64,000 bases of DNA from Phycisphaeraceae bacterium (GTDB lineage Bacteria > Planctomycetota > Phycisphaerae > Phycisphaerales > UBA1924): contig RECQ01000033.1 in assembly GCA_007693965.1 (NCBI GenBank), positions 116,917 through 180,916 of the forward strand, in the 5' to 3' direction. A model generated the notes under the pieces. That model was not told where the DNA came from. It searched no databases and saw only the letters and a list, made by a program, of their open reading frames with translations. The position numbers and the translations under genes are program-made. Shown in pieces: positions 9,389 to 18,573 of the stretch. How positions within the stretch are numbered: position 1 is the first letter of the stretch; every line of letters begins with the position of its first letter.

Positions 9389-9706
9389 ATGCGCATCAAG
9401 CCGAAAGAGCATTTCTCCAGCGGCGACATGAAAGAGTTCCTCTCCTTCCGCACCATGATCACGCCGAGGATCATCCAGATCCTGTTTCTGTTCTTCGTTG
9501 CACTGGTCGTGCTGAGCGGGCTGATCCAGATCATCGCCGGGCTGGCGAACAACAGCCTGAGACTCGCCTTCTCAGGGCTGATGATGATCGTCGTGGGCCC
9601 GATCCTTGTTCGGATATACTGCGAGCTGCTGATCGTCATCTTCCGGATCTATGACACGCTGCGCGAGATCCGAGATGGAAGGACGCCGTTGAACGCACCC
9701 GATTGA
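9389..9706 (+). CDS. DUF4282 family membrane protein
   Basis: A 105-residue protein with a soluble N-terminus, the family signature FLSFRTMITPRIIQILF, two membrane helices, and a conserved GPILVRIYCELLIVIFRI stretch before a charged tail. DUF4282 proteins are small inner-membrane proteins of unknown function. It diverges from pheT across a 167-base gap and converges with the LON-domain gene. Confidence 0.85.
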   Translation: MRIKPKEHFSSGDMKEFLSFRTMITPRIIQILFLFFVALVVLSGLIQIIAGLANNSLRLAFSGLMMIVVGPILVRIYCELLIVIFRIYDTLREIRDGRTPLNAPD

Positions 9707-9751
9707 TGCATCTTCACTGATGCCCGGTGACTGATCCCCGCTGCCTCTCTT

Positions 9752-10462
9752 CTAATTCCACGTCACGCCGCGCGGGGCCTCGTGGTCGACTTGCAGTTCG
9801 GCGCGTTTGAGCAGGCCCCGGAGTGAGATGAGTTCGCGTTCGATCATCGCCGCCCGTGCGGCGGGGTCGGCTTCGGAGAGCAGGCGGTATTTCAGTTCGT
9901 TGTCCGCGACGATCGAGATGCTGATCAGCTCCAGCACCGCGGCGGTGGGCGCATCCTCGTTCTGCAGGCAGTCGACGATCCCCTTGGCCGCGGCGAGCTC
10001 GGTGAGGGGCGGGGCCTCGAGCAGGTCGAGCATGCGGTCGCGGACGCCGGGCAGCTCGGCCTCGTCCACCTCGCCGGCGCCGACGGGCTTCAGGATCGCC
10101 TCGCGGAACAGCCGCTCGCTGTCGGTGGGGTTCTCTTCCTTGATCATGGCGCGGCACACGCCCTGGAGCAGAATGTTGTAGCGACCGTCGAAGAGTCGTT
10201 CGTGCTGCACGATGTGCCCGACGCACACCACCGGCCGCAATGGCGGCGTTCCGTGGTATTCCTGCTTCCAGCGCTCGCCCTCGAAGGTCGCGATGGCGAT
10301 CTGCCCCGCGCCGTCCAGGGCGCTCTCGACCATCTGTCTGTAGCGCGGCTCGAAGATGTGCAGCGGCATCACCGCGTGCGGCAGCAGCACCACGCCGTGC
10401 AGCGGGAAGAGCGGCATCGGGCGCCCGAAGTTCACGCGGATTGTCTCTGAGCTCTCTGACAT
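9752..10462 (-). CDS. LON substrate-binding domain protein
   Basis: The product (236 residues from ATG 10462, 243 from GTG 10483) consists of the N-terminal substrate-recognition domain of Lon with no AAA or protease part. Signature segments are MPLFPLHGVVLLPHAVMPLH, IFEPRYRQMVESAL, and a helical C-terminal half. Stand-alone LON-domain proteins are widespread; their role is not defined, though peptide or protein-quality binding is assumed. The M32 carboxypeptidase gene lies 79 bases upstream on the same strand, so the two may be co-transcribed. Confidence 0.85.
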   Translation of the reverse strand: MSESSETIRVNFGRPMPLFPLHGVVLLPHAVMPLHIFEPRYRQMVESALDGAGQIAIATFEGERWKQEYHGTPPLRPVVCVGHIVQHERLFDGRYNILLQGVCRAMIKEENPTDSERLFREAILKPVGAGEVDEAELPGVRDRMLDLLEAPPLTELAAAKGIVDCLQNEDAPTAAVLELISISIVADNELKYRLLSEADPAARAAMIERELISLRGLLKRAELQVDHEAPRGVTWN

Positions 10463-10541
10463 CTGTCCAAGGACTCTATTCACCCGCCAGAGCCCGGAAC
10501 AGCGGGCCGGGAAAACGCCGGGCGATCGCCGGGGCGGATGG

Positions 10542-12098
10542 TCACAGGCCGTAGATGGGCGCCAGCTTCGCCTCCATGTAGCTCATGAAGGGCTTGTGGC
10601 TCAGAGGGTTGCCGGTGAGGCGCTCGCACAGCTCGGGGGCGGTGAAGCGACGGCCGTGGGCGTGGACGTTCTCCCGCAGCCAGGCGAGCAGCGGGGCGAA
10701 ATCGCCCTTCGCTTGGCGCTGGTCGAGGTCGGGGATGGCCTTGCGGATCGTCTCCCACATCTGGGCGGCGTAGAGGGTGCCGAGCGTGTAGGTGGGGAAA
10801 TAGCCGATCGAGCCCATCGACCAGTGAACGTCCTGCAGGCAGCCGCGGGCGTCGTCGGGGACATCGAGGCCGAGGTCCTTCTTCATGCGCTCGTTCCACG
10901 CGCCGGGCAGGTCCTTCGGCTTCATGTCGCCGCGGATCAGGGCGCGTTCGAAATCGAAACGCAGCATGATGTGCAGGTTGTAGGTCGCCTCGTCGCTCTC
11001 GACGCGGATGAACCACGGCTTGACGGCGTTCATGGCGGCGGAGACGTCGTCGGGGGTGAACTTCTTGAAAGCGCCGTCGAAGATGCGGTTGGCCTCCGGC
11101 AGGGCCCACGTCCAGAACTCCGGCGAGCGCCCGACCTGGTTCTCCCACAGGCGCGACTGGCTCTCGTGGATGCCCAGGCTCACCGCCTCCGCCAGCGGCT
11201 GGCCGAAGCGCTCCTCGCGCGGCAGGCCCTGCTCGTAGAGCGAGTGGCCCGATTCGTGCAGCGTGGTGCTGACGGCCTCGGGGATGTGGTCCTCGGCGTA
11301 GCGCGTTGTCATGCGCACATCGCCGATGCCGATGCTGCTCGAGAAGGGATGCGTCGAGACGGCGAGCTCGCCGGCGTCGAAGTCGTAGCCGACGCGAGCA
11401 GCGATGAGCTTGTTGAACTCGATCTGCCGGTCGAGCGGCGCCTTCACGGTGTTCACCGCGTTGTCCGGCTTCTTCCTGGCGCCGGCGACCTGCTCGATCA
11501 TGGGCGCGAGCGCAGCGCGCAGCGGGGTGAAGACGGCGTCGACCTGCTTTGCGGTCATGCCGGGCTCGTAGTCCTCCATCAGGGCGTCGTACAGCTCGCC
11601 GCCGGCGGGGGCGCCGTAGCACTCGGCCTTGCGCAGGTTGAGCGCGACCTGCTTCTCGAGCCAGGGGAGGAACATGGAGAAGTCGCTCTTCTTCCGCGCG
11701 GCCTTCCACGCCTCCATGGCGCGGCTGTTGGTCTCGCTCATCTCGGAGACGAGCTCGGTGGGGAGCTTGCGGGCCCGGTCGTAGTCGCGCCGGATCTCGC
11801 GGAGGTTGGCGCTCTCGACGGGGTCGCCGGTCAGCGACGCATCCGCCTCGCACTTCTCGATCAGCTCGCCGAGGGCGGGATCGGTCATGCGCTCGTGCAC
11901 CAGCCGCGCGATCATCGAGAGCTGCTCGGCGCGATGCTCTGCCGCCTTGGGTGGCATGCGGGTCTCCTGGTCCCAGCTCAGGACCGATCCGGCGGCGCCG
12001 AGCGTGGCGCCGGCGCGGAGACGGGCGAGTAGCTCGGTGTAGGCGGCGGCTTTGCCGGCGCCCTTCGCGTTTTTCGCGGCGGTGGCGGTCGTGGGCAT
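10542..12098 (-). CDS. Metallocarboxypeptidase Taq (family M32)
   Basis: The 518-residue product has the M32 zinc motif HESGH (about residues 281-285), with the downstream Glu helix GIHESQSRLWENQVGRS and the C-terminal GSIGYFPTYTLGTLYAAQ block. The enzyme removes single C-terminal residues from peptides in the cytoplasm. The start at 12098 is supported by an AGAGGAAGAG stretch just upstream; 17 further codons are open but lie before this site. The N-terminus (TATAAKNAKGAGKAAAY) is a low-complexity extension compared with typical members. Confidence 0.93.
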   Translation of the reverse strand: MPTTATAAKNAKGAGKAAAYTELLARLRAGATLGAAGSVLSWDQETRMPPKAAEHRAEQLSMIARLVHERMTDPALGELIEKCEADASLTGDPVESANLREIRRDYDRARKLPTELVSEMSETNSRAMEAWKAARKKSDFSMFLPWLEKQVALNLRKAECYGAPAGGELYDALMEDYEPGMTAKQVDAVFTPLRAALAPMIEQVAGARKKPDNAVNTVKAPLDRQIEFNKLIAARVGYDFDAGELAVSTHPFSSSIGIGDVRMTTRYAEDHIPEAVSTTLHESGHSLYEQGLPREERFGQPLAEAVSLGIHESQSRLWENQVGRSPEFWTWALPEANRIFDGAFKKFTPDDVSAAMNAVKPWFIRVESDEATYNLHIMLRFDFERALIRGDMKPKDLPGAWNERMKKDLGLDVPDDARGCLQDVHWSMGSIGYFPTYTLGTLYAAQMWETIRKAIPDLDQRQAKGDFAPLLAWLRENVHAHGRRFTAPELCERLTGNPLSHKPFMSYMEAKLAPIYGL

Positions 12099-12230
12099 CA
12101 CACTCTTCCTCTGCTCTTCCCGGGATAGGCGTTCACTTCGCGCAATCAACTGGAGACACAGTGTAGCGTGCCGCCGCCGCGGGTTTGCGGCCGCGGGCGA
12201 CGCCCCGGAGGCGATCCTGTGCGCCTCGAA

Positions 12231-13466
12231 TCACCGGATCGCGTGCTGCAGCGCCAGCAGTGCGTAGGCCGTCACCAGCACATCGTCGCCCTCCATCCAG
12301 CGGTCGTGCAGGTTCTGGAACGAGCCGTCTTCCTGCTGAAGCTCGGCGAGCTGTGCGATCAGGTCGTTGGCCCAGTATCGCGTCTCGCGGATCGAGCCCT
12401 CGGGCGTGAGCGTCTCGATGGTGGGCAGGCCCCACGCCTCCATCGCCCGGGAGAACGTCACGAAGTAATAGTACAACCCCTGCGCGCCCATGCCCGGGTT
12501 TTCCTGCAGCCTGTAGTTCCGGCGGATCCAGTCGTAGGCGTGCTGCACGCGCGGATCGTCGCGGTCGAGCTGGGCGTAGATGTAGCTCTTGAAGCCGGCG
12601 TAGGTCATCGAGCCGTAGGCGCGCAGGCGAGTCGCCGTGGTCCCATCCGCCAGCGTCTCCTCGAACTCACCCGCCATCGACTGCCCCTCGCCAAGGCTCT
12701 CACGATCGGGGCTCGTCGCATAGATGAACCCACCCTGGCGCGAGCCGCGGGCGTAGGCCATGTCGTTCACATCTTCGTGCATCTGCGTGCGCTCGAGGAA
12801 GACCAGCGCCCGCTGGAACGCCGGATCATCACAGGAAAGCCCCGAGTCGTGCAGGGCCTGGATCATGAAGTGCAGGTTGGAGTTGTCGGGCCGGCCGTGG
12901 CGCCCGTAGCCGACGCCTCCATAGAAGGGATGGTCGGGGCCGACGCCCGCCTCGACGCCGCCGGCTTCCTGCTCGATGTCCGGCGCCATGTCTTCGGACC
13001 ACTGCGTGGAGCGGAGGAAGTCCTGGGCCGGGCGGATGGCGGCGACCGCCTCGGGCGTGCGCACGCGCGAGAGGGCTGAGAGGCAGATCGAGGTGTTGTA
13101 GCTGGGGAGGATGCGGTCGTAGATGCCGCCGTCTTCTTTCCGGAAGGAGAGGATGTACTCGACGCCGCGGGCGATGGCGGGGTCGGTCTCGTCGATGCGC
13201 GGGTCCATGATCATGCCGTTGACGACCAGGCCGGTGATGGCGGGCAGCGTGGGGCCGCGCTCGGGGACGCTCCAACCGCCGGTTTCCTCGTCCTGCTGGG
13301 TGCGCAGGTATTCGATGGCGCGGTCGATCATGGACTGGGCGAGTTTGTAGTGGTCTTCATCGAGCGCCAAAGCGCGTGGGGACGACACCGCGACAGTCGC
13401 GGCGGCGAGCGCGAGGGCGAGGGCGAGCGGAAAGGTGCGAGTGCATCGAGTCATTCGTGTCAGCAT
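12231..13466 (-). CDS. Secreted prenyltransferase / squalene-cyclase-like repeat protein
   Basis: An N-terminal signal peptide (TFPLALALALAAATVAVSSP, cleavage probably near ALA) is followed by repeats of the alpha/alpha-barrel type seen in squalene-hopene cyclase and protein prenyltransferases (TQQDEETGGWSV, FRKEDGGIYDRI, LQQEDGSFQNLHDRWMEGDD). The DxDD cyclase motif is not evident and the protein is exported, so it is probably not a triterpene cyclase. Such proteins are abundant in planctomycetes and have no defined function. The ATG at 13466 has AGGAG about ten bases upstream; ATG 13454 is an alternative that keeps the signal peptide. Confidence 0.75.
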   Translation of the reverse strand: MLTRMTRCTRTFPLALALALAAATVAVSSPRALALDEDHYKLAQSMIDRAIEYLRTQQDEETGGWSVPERGPTLPAITGLVVNGMIMDPRIDETDPAIARGVEYILSFRKEDGGIYDRILPSYNTSICLSALSRVRTPEAVAAIRPAQDFLRSTQWSEDMAPDIEQEAGGVEAGVGPDHPFYGGVGYGRHGRPDNSNLHFMIQALHDSGLSCDDPAFQRALVFLERTQMHEDVNDMAYARGSRQGGFIYATSPDRESLGEGQSMAGEFEETLADGTTATRLRAYGSMTYAGFKSYIYAQLDRDDPRVQHAYDWIRRNYRLQENPGMGAQGLYYYFVTFSRAMEAWGLPTIETLTPEGSIRETRYWANDLIAQLAELQQEDGSFQNLHDRWMEGDDVLVTAYALLALQHAIR

Positions 13467-13530
13467 GGAGTCAGACTCCTGTGGCGAGTGGTGGCGCCCG
13501 ACGAGTCGGGCGTGAGAACGGATCACTGTG

Positions 13531-14328
13531 TCAATGGTATGCCCCGTGCATCACGATCGCCGCCGCCACTGGAGCCGCCAGTTCGATTCGCATCGCGTGC
13601 GGCCCGAAACTCGCGATCTCGACGCCGGCGCTGCGGGCCGTCTCCAGCTCCTTCGCCGACCAGCCGCCCTCGGGGCCGATGAGGAGGCGGACGGGGCGGG
13701 TGTGCGGCTCATGGGACGCATGGGACACATGGGACTGATGGGACTCATGAGACTTCTTTGTCGCATTGGTCCTATCTGTCCCATTGGTCCCATGAGATTT
13801 CATCGGCGCCCCGGACGCGTCCGCCAGCACGATGCGCTCCGCGGGGTCGGCGCTGCGCAGCGCATCCTCGAAGCGCGGCGGGCGCGATGAGCCCTCCAGG
13901 CGCAGCAGCCACGCGCGGCCGCACTGCTTGGCGGACTCGATCGCGACGCGCTCGAGGCGCTCCAGTTTCTTCCTGTTCACCGACTCGCCGGCGAACTCGC
14001 ACTGCATCGGCGTCCAGCTCGCGGCGCCGACCTGGCTCAGGGCGTCGATCATGTCGCCCGAGCGCGGCCCCTTCGGCGCGGGCGACCAGATGCGCACCTC
14101 CGGGCGCACCGGTTCGGCCTGATCAAACTCGATCACGTTCACCCGCAGCTCGCGTTTGGCCTCGACGACCTCTGCTGACATTCGAAGGCCGGCGCCGTTG
14201 AGGAGCGTCACCAGTTCGCCGGGGCGGACCCTTTTCACGCGGCAGGCGTGGTGGGCCTCGTCGCCGGTGAGAGCGAGATCACCTGTTTCGGGCGCCAGGT
14301 CCGAAATGAAGAGCGTGTGATGGGCCAT
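13531..14328 (-). CDS. rsmE: 16S rRNA (uridine1498-N3)-methyltransferase with repeat insert
   Basis: A SPOUT methyltransferase that methylates U1498 of 16S rRNA. It has the N-terminal PUA-like part (GDEAHHACRVKRVRPGE), the FAGESVNRKKLERLERVAIE helix region with the SAKQCGR motif, LLIGPEGGWS and a C-terminal knot (FGPHAMRIELAAPVAAAIV). Between the strand ending VLADASGAP and the knot lies an extra segment of about 30 residues rich in His, Ser, Thr and Asn, encoded by a short DNA repeat and absent from normal RsmE. The insert falls where a loop is expected, so the enzyme may stay active. Confidence 0.9.
   Translation of the reverse strand: MAHHTLFISDLAPETGDLALTGDEAHHACRVKRVRPGELVTLLNGAGLRMSAEVVEAKRELRVNVIEFDQAEPVRPEVRIWSPAPKGPRSGDMIDALSQVGAASWTPMQCEFAGESVNRKKLERLERVAIESAKQCGRAWLLRLEGSSRPPRFEDALRSADPAERIVLADASGAPMKSHGTNGTDRTNATKKSHESHQSHVSHASHEPHTRPVRLLIGPEGGWSAKELETARSAGVEIASFGPHAMRIELAAPVAAAIVMHGAYH
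13708..13799. repeat. In-frame tandem repeat inside rsmE
   Basis: Degenerate 8-10 base units of the type CATGGGAC / TCCCATTGG run through about 90 bases and keep the reading frame. They encode the segment of RsmE from about residue 177 to 207, with repeated SH and TN dipeptides. Confidence 0.8.
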
Positions 14329-14468
14329 GAATGGGGCTCCTGTGTCTTTGTGCGGCTGCGGCGTAGGATGTCCTTTGATTATGCGACCTGCGGGGACGAT
14401 CCGGGCTTGAGTCGCCCGGCCCGGTCGTCGATGATCCTCTTTTCACCGTCCCGGCGCCCGCGAGCCCC

Positions 14469-15500
14469 ATGCCGCAGAGCCCTACCAACACCGGCGAGAA
14501 CGACACCCTCGAACTGGAGCGCCAGGTCGGGGCCTTGCTGCAGTCCATCGATACGACGACGGAGACGATCGAGCGTCGCCTCGCCGTAGACGATGACGCG
14601 CCGCCCCAGCGCAAGGCCGATGCGCCGGCGCCGGGTTCTGAAGCCGCGACGGACGCGGCAACTCAGGACGCCGGGGAAACTTCGGAAGCGACCGAGCCCG
14701 ATACGGCCGCGCCTGCTGATGAAGCCGAGGTCGAGCCGGAGGCCGAAGCGTCGGACGCCGGCGATACCAAAGACGGCGGCGAGGAAACTGTGGAAGCGGA
14801 GGCAGTCGCCGAGGCTGCGGACACCGCTGCGACTGAAGCCGCCGGTGAAAAGACAGGCGCCGCGGATGACGACATCGATGCCGGCGTGGAGCAGCTCATC
14901 GCCGAAGCGACCGAGGCCGCCACAAGCGACATCACCGCGGATGACGATGAATCGGATGACGCAGCGGATGAATCTGGCGAAGGCTGGGTTGCGCAGGATG
15001 AAGTCGCCGAGGCCGCCACGGAGCAGGCCGCAGCGCCGGCGCCGGCGAACATCGCGGATGTTGATGAGCAGCTCGCGCGCGAAGCCGCCGGAGCGGTTGA
15101 TGAGGACGAGATTGAAGGCGAGTTCCTCACGCCGGATGAAGTGGAGGACCGGCTTCCGGAGGCGCCCGCCGAGGTCGCCGCGGCCGACGCCGCCGCAAGC
15201 GCGAGCGACGCGAAGCCGAAAGCTCCACCCAAGGAATCTGCCGCGCCGGCCGACGCCTCCGCGGCGGCCGTCGCTGCCGCCGCGAAGGCTGATCCAGGCC
15301 CTTCCCCCGGGGACGCGAAGCAGGACGCTTCCCGTCGCAACCTGCTCGCCCAGCCCGTCTCATTGGCGCAGACGGCGCTGGTGATCATCAACAAGCCCTT
15401 CGCCCGCCTGCCGCGGGCGATGCGCGACACCATCGGTTGGATCGCAATCAACACCATTTTCATCGCGATCTGTGTCTGGGTATACCTGATGCTTCGCTGA
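14469..15500 (+). CDS. Acidic Ala/Glu-rich protein with C-terminal membrane anchor
   Basis: I do not recognise a family. The 343-residue product starts with a short helical segment (LELERQVGALLQSIDTTTET), followed by about 250 residues dominated by Ala, Glu, Asp and Pro with no repeats of fixed length, so largely disordered. A basic segment and one C-terminal hydrophobic helix (WIAINTIFIAICVWVYLMLR) form the end. It is probably a tail-anchored cytoplasmic protein. The GC-rich codon bias is normal for the window. The ankyrin gene starts 11 bases downstream, so the two are probably one operon. Confidence 0.7.
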   Translation: MPQSPTNTGENDTLELERQVGALLQSIDTTTETIERRLAVDDDAPPQRKADAPAPGSEAATDAATQDAGETSEATEPDTAAPADEAEVEPEAEASDAGDTKDGGEETVEAEAVAEAADTAATEAAGEKTGAADDDIDAGVEQLIAEATEAATSDITADDDESDDAADESGEGWVAQDEVAEAATEQAAAPAPANIADVDEQLAREAAGAVDEDEIEGEFLTPDEVEDRLPEAPAEVAAADAAASASDAKPKAPPKESAAPADASAAAVAAAAKADPGPSPGDAKQDASRRNLLAQPVSLAQTALVIINKPFARLPRAMRDTIGWIAINTIFIAICVWVYLMLR

Positions 15501-15511
15501 AGGAAAACGCC

Positions 15512-16471
15512 ATGTCACACCGCAGATCAGTCCCCGATACGCGGCAACGACTCCAGAACGCCATCCAGGCGCGCAACGCGACCGTCGCCCTTGAACTGAT
15601 TCATCGCGACGCCGCCCTGGTGCATCGCACCGGCGCCGACGGCGACACGCCGCTGCACGCGGCGGCGCGCAGTGGCGGGATGACGATGGTCGAACTGCTG
15701 ATCGAGGCGGGCGCCGATCCGAACGCGCGGAATGCGCAGGGCGAGAGCCCGCTGCACGCCGCCGCGGGCGCCGGGCAGGATGATGTCGTGCGTCTGTTGA
15801 TCGAGGCGGGCGCGCAGGTGAACAGCGAATGTGCTGATGGCGCCACGCCGCTGCACGTCGCGGCCCAGTGGGGCAGCACCGACACCATCAACACGCTCGT
15901 CCGCAATGGCGCCAAGGTCGAGGCCCGCACCCACACCGGTGAAACCCCGATGAACCGCGCCGCCGCCACGAATCGACGCTCCATCTGCGCGCTGCTGATC
16001 GAGGCGGGCGCAGATGTGAACGCCACCGGCGACAGCGGCGTGACCACGCTGCACGCCGCCGCTCATGATGGTGAATACGAGGATGTCCGCTACCTGCTGG
16101 ACAGCGGCGCCGCGGTTGACGCCGCCACCATGGACGGCCGCACCCCGCTGCACGAAGCCTGCTGGACCGGGCACGCCGCCGTGGCGCTGACGCTGATCGA
16201 AGCCGGCGCCGACATCAACGCCCGCACATCGGAAGGGTGGACGCCGATGCACTTCGCCGCCGACCGAGGCCGCCTCGCCGCCGCCCGCCTGCTCCTCGAC
16301 CGCGGCGCCCACCCGAGCCACCGAAACACCTTCGGAGCCACCCCCCTCGACCGCGCCATCCTCCACGGCCACCGCGACATGATCGCGCTTCTCCGCGCCA
16401 ACGCGGGGAGCGGGCTGGGAAGGCTGTTCAAGCTGTTCTCAGGCGATTCGAAGGGGCGGAAGGCGGGGTGA
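15512..16471 (+). CDS. Ankyrin-repeat protein
   Basis: The 319-residue product consists almost wholly of about eight 33-residue ankyrin repeats (consensus DGDTPLHAAARSG plus VELLIEAGADPNAR), capped by a short basic tail. It has no signal peptide or membrane segment, so it should be a cytoplasmic protein-protein interaction module. The start ATG 15512 has AAGGAA seven bases upstream; 25 in-frame codons further upstream overlap the preceding gene and are not repeat-like. It may bind the upstream acidic anchored protein, but this is only an inference from the operon. Confidence 0.9.
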   Translation: MSHRRSVPDTRQRLQNAIQARNATVALELIHRDAALVHRTGADGDTPLHAAARSGGMTMVELLIEAGADPNARNAQGESPLHAAAGAGQDDVVRLLIEAGAQVNSECADGATPLHVAAQWGSTDTINTLVRNGAKVEARTHTGETPMNRAAATNRRSICALLIEAGADVNATGDSGVTTLHAAAHDGEYEDVRYLLDSGAAVDAATMDGRTPLHEACWTGHAAVALTLIEAGADINARTSEGWTPMHFAADRGRLAAARLLLDRGAHPSHRNTFGATPLDRAILHGHRDMIALLRANAGSGLGRLFKLFSGDSKGRKAG

Positions 16472-16508
16472 GGGCGAGCGGCATGTGCACCATGGCGGCG
16501 GCCCGTGA

Positions 16509-17390
16509 TCAACCCACATCGACCGTCGCCCAACAACGGTCGAATGTCCATCGGCGCAAGCTGTCGCCGTGAATCCAGATATAGAGTCGATCGTCGCCGA
16601 AATTCCAATCGTGCTGCAGATTCTCATCCGAATCAAACTGGGCGAACAACCGCCAGGGCGCGGCGAGTGAATCGAATTCACGCCGGGCCGGATGGGTGTC
16701 CGGAAGGTGATCTGGTGAGATTCCCGCCCTGCCGCAGGCCGCATGCTGGGCGCCGCCGTGCCAATTTTCAAATGCATGGCCACCGAGAAGATGGCATTCG
16801 GACGCCATCACCCCATACTCGATTTGATCTGTATAGAACTCGCCGTACTTCTTCTCTTCCACCTGAGAAATATTTGTCAGAGTACGCAGAGTGTGAGCGG
16901 CCGGGCATGTGAGAAGACCCTCGAACTTGATGGCATAGGTGTCGAGCTTCGGCCGCGGAGACGGGCTCAGGTCACGGATCGGCTTCGGCCGTGGTGTATG
17001 CATCAGCTCTACGTTGGGCTCATAGTACAGCAATCGGAAGGAGTCATGATCTTCAAGCATTTCACCCATCGGAGCGTCGCCGGCGTCGTAGAAGATGGAC
17101 AGCAGCCCCTCGCGCGGCCAGAACGGCTCGAGATACGATGCGCATTCGGCGAGATTGATCTGGGCGACGAATGTCAGGAATCGCCCGCTCGCACGTCGAG
17201 GCCAGGGCGCATGCCTGGGCAGATCCGGCTCTCCCCCGAAGCGGGATGATCGAATCGGCAGGTCGGCGCCGGTCGCGGGGACGAGCCGCATTCTGGCGGC
17301 GGGCAGGCACGCATCGAGTATGGCGCCGACGACGTCAGGGCTGATCTCGTACTGATCACGAAGAAGAGCCTCCACCATGCTCCGATCCAT
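16509..17390 (-). CDS. DUF1963 (YwqG-like) protein
   Basis: A 293-residue soluble protein with the DUF1963 pattern: SSRFGGEPDLPRHAPWPRR, a hydrophobic strand FLTFVAQINLAE, EGLLSIFYDAGD, DSFRLLYYEP, and a C-terminal GDDRLYIWIHGDSL strand followed by FDRCWATVDVG. DUF1963 proteins are often found near secreted toxin genes in Bacillus and others, and some may be immunity or accessory proteins; the function is unproven. Here it is the last gene of the minus-strand toxin array, 77 bases after the third putative immunity gene. The start may be ATG 17390 or ATG 17378. Confidence 0.75.
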   Translation of the reverse strand: MDRSMVEALLRDQYEISPDVVGAILDACLPAARMRLVPATGADLPIRSSRFGGEPDLPRHAPWPRRASGRFLTFVAQINLAECASYLEPFWPREGLLSIFYDAGDAPMGEMLEDHDSFRLLYYEPNVELMHTPRPKPIRDLSPSPRPKLDTYAIKFEGLLTCPAAHTLRTLTNISQVEEKKYGEFYTDQIEYGVMASECHLLGGHAFENWHGGAQHAACGRAGISPDHLPDTHPARREFDSLAAPWRLFAQFDSDENLQHDWNFGDDRLYIWIHGDSLRRWTFDRCWATVDVG

Positions 17391-17467
17391 CTCGATTCAC
17401 TCCATGGGCGCCGCGCCCGGCTCGCGATGCCTGACGCCTATGACACTCAACATACCGGGTGGTTGGT

Positions 17468-18325
17468 TCACTCATCAATCCGCACAGGAACCCAGCAATC
17501 CTTGACGCCGAGCTGCCTGCAGACCTGGTAGAAACGCTGCGAGGCGACGAGCGGGCGGTCGTACTCATTGGGAAGGCCGCCGAACATCTCATATGTGTGC
17601 GCGAGGTCGAAGGGCTCGACCTTCGCGAGGTCCTCGGCGCTGTAATGGAGTTCCGGGTGGACGTACCACCCTTCCTGACGCATGCATCCCCTGGAGAAGT
17701 CGCCGGTGAAGGGCGTGAAGTCCTTGTGAACGAGCGTCATCGAAGGCGCCAGCGGCGGCAGCACCAGGTCGCTGCGGAGCTCCCACCAGGTGTCCTCCTC
17801 GTCGTAGAGGTTGTATTCGAAGGATTCGTATTTTTTCTTCGTGGACCGAAAGACAAGATGCCGCAGGCCTGCGGATTCGAGAGCCCGCCTGACATCGTCG
17901 CGAACGATGACCCATGTCTGCTTATAGACATAACTGATCGGCGCCGGCGGCGGCCTTTCAATGATGATTCGACCTCGCTGACGATCGGTGCGGTACAGGC
18001 CTTTGGCGGGTTTTGGGGGCACGATTTCAAGGCACTCGCTTGCATCGCAATCGGAGTCGTCATAAACGCGCTGCAGTTCATAGAAGTACTCACGCGCCTT
18101 ATCCCGATGATTCGATGGCGCCCACGGACGCATTTTCGCCGCATCAAGCACATCGAGTATGGCGGTTACCCGAGCGTCATCGTCTGGAAGAGCACAGAAA
18201 AACGCATGCCCGCGCCCTCCGCATCGTCCCTCTGGATAACTGTTGCACAATCTTTCAAGCAGATCGCTTGATATTCCTCCTTCAATGATGCTCGTGAGAC
18301 CATGAATTCGGACGATCGTCTTCAT
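17468..18325 (-). CDS. Putative immunity protein, paralogue 3
   Basis: A 285-residue soluble protein of a family present three times in this locus (also at 18570-19418 and 20228-21121). Shared blocks are TWWELRSDLVLPPLAPS, PELHY, EPFDLAHTYE, and the C-terminal VASQRFYQVCRQ ending in WVPVRIDE. Each copy lies directly downstream of a toxin C-terminal domain or remnant, which is the basis for calling it immunity. The start ATG at 18325 overlaps the stop of the toxin remnant as TAATG, suggesting coupling. I do not recognise the family; the closing pattern of an R-Y or R-F helix followed by a short strand is reminiscent of known Imm families but not diagnostic. Confidence 0.6.
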   Translation of the reverse strand: MKTIVRIHGLTSIIEGGISSDLLERLCNSYPEGRCGGRGHAFFCALPDDDARVTAILDVLDAAKMRPWAPSNHRDKAREYFYELQRVYDDSDCDASECLEIVPPKPAKGLYRTDRQRGRIIIERPPPAPISYVYKQTWVIVRDDVRRALESAGLRHLVFRSTKKKYESFEYNLYDEEDTWWELRSDLVLPPLAPSMTLVHKDFTPFTGDFSRGCMRQEGWYVHPELHYSAEDLAKVEPFDLAHTYEMFGGLPNEYDRPLVASQRFYQVCRQLGVKDCWVPVRIDE

Positions 18326-18573
18326 TACAGTCCTTTGTCCTGAAGCCACTTCATCGCAACCGCCCAGACCTTCGGACCGAGCACAGGATCCCAGTCACTA
18401 TATGCCTGTTCCAACTTCTGAAGAATCGTTCCCTTGTGGGTTGTGCCATCCGGCAGCGCCTTTCTCAAAATATCATGGAAGTTCGCTATGCCTTGCCCGT
18501 GGTTGGTGTGGTAGTGTTTGTGATGAAGCCGGTTCGGGCACTGCAGTTGCCCACGAACAGACCCACTTCTCAC
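18325..18573 (-). pseudogene. C-terminal remnant of a toxin tip (orphan)
   Basis: This 82-codon frame (GTG start overlapping the upstream stop) corresponds only to the last part of the toxin domain seen complete in the large protein ending at 21155 and in the orphan tip ending at 19435. The stretch RLHHKHYHTNHGQGIANFHD aligns with the PGMILHRADH...SLHNVL part of the main toxin, and LEQAYSDWDP with LRDGYDDWGR. The first His-His motif of the domain is missing, so it should be inactive. Its cognate immunity-like gene is retained immediately downstream. It may be expressed through coupling, but I read it as a decayed orphan module. Confidence 0.55.
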
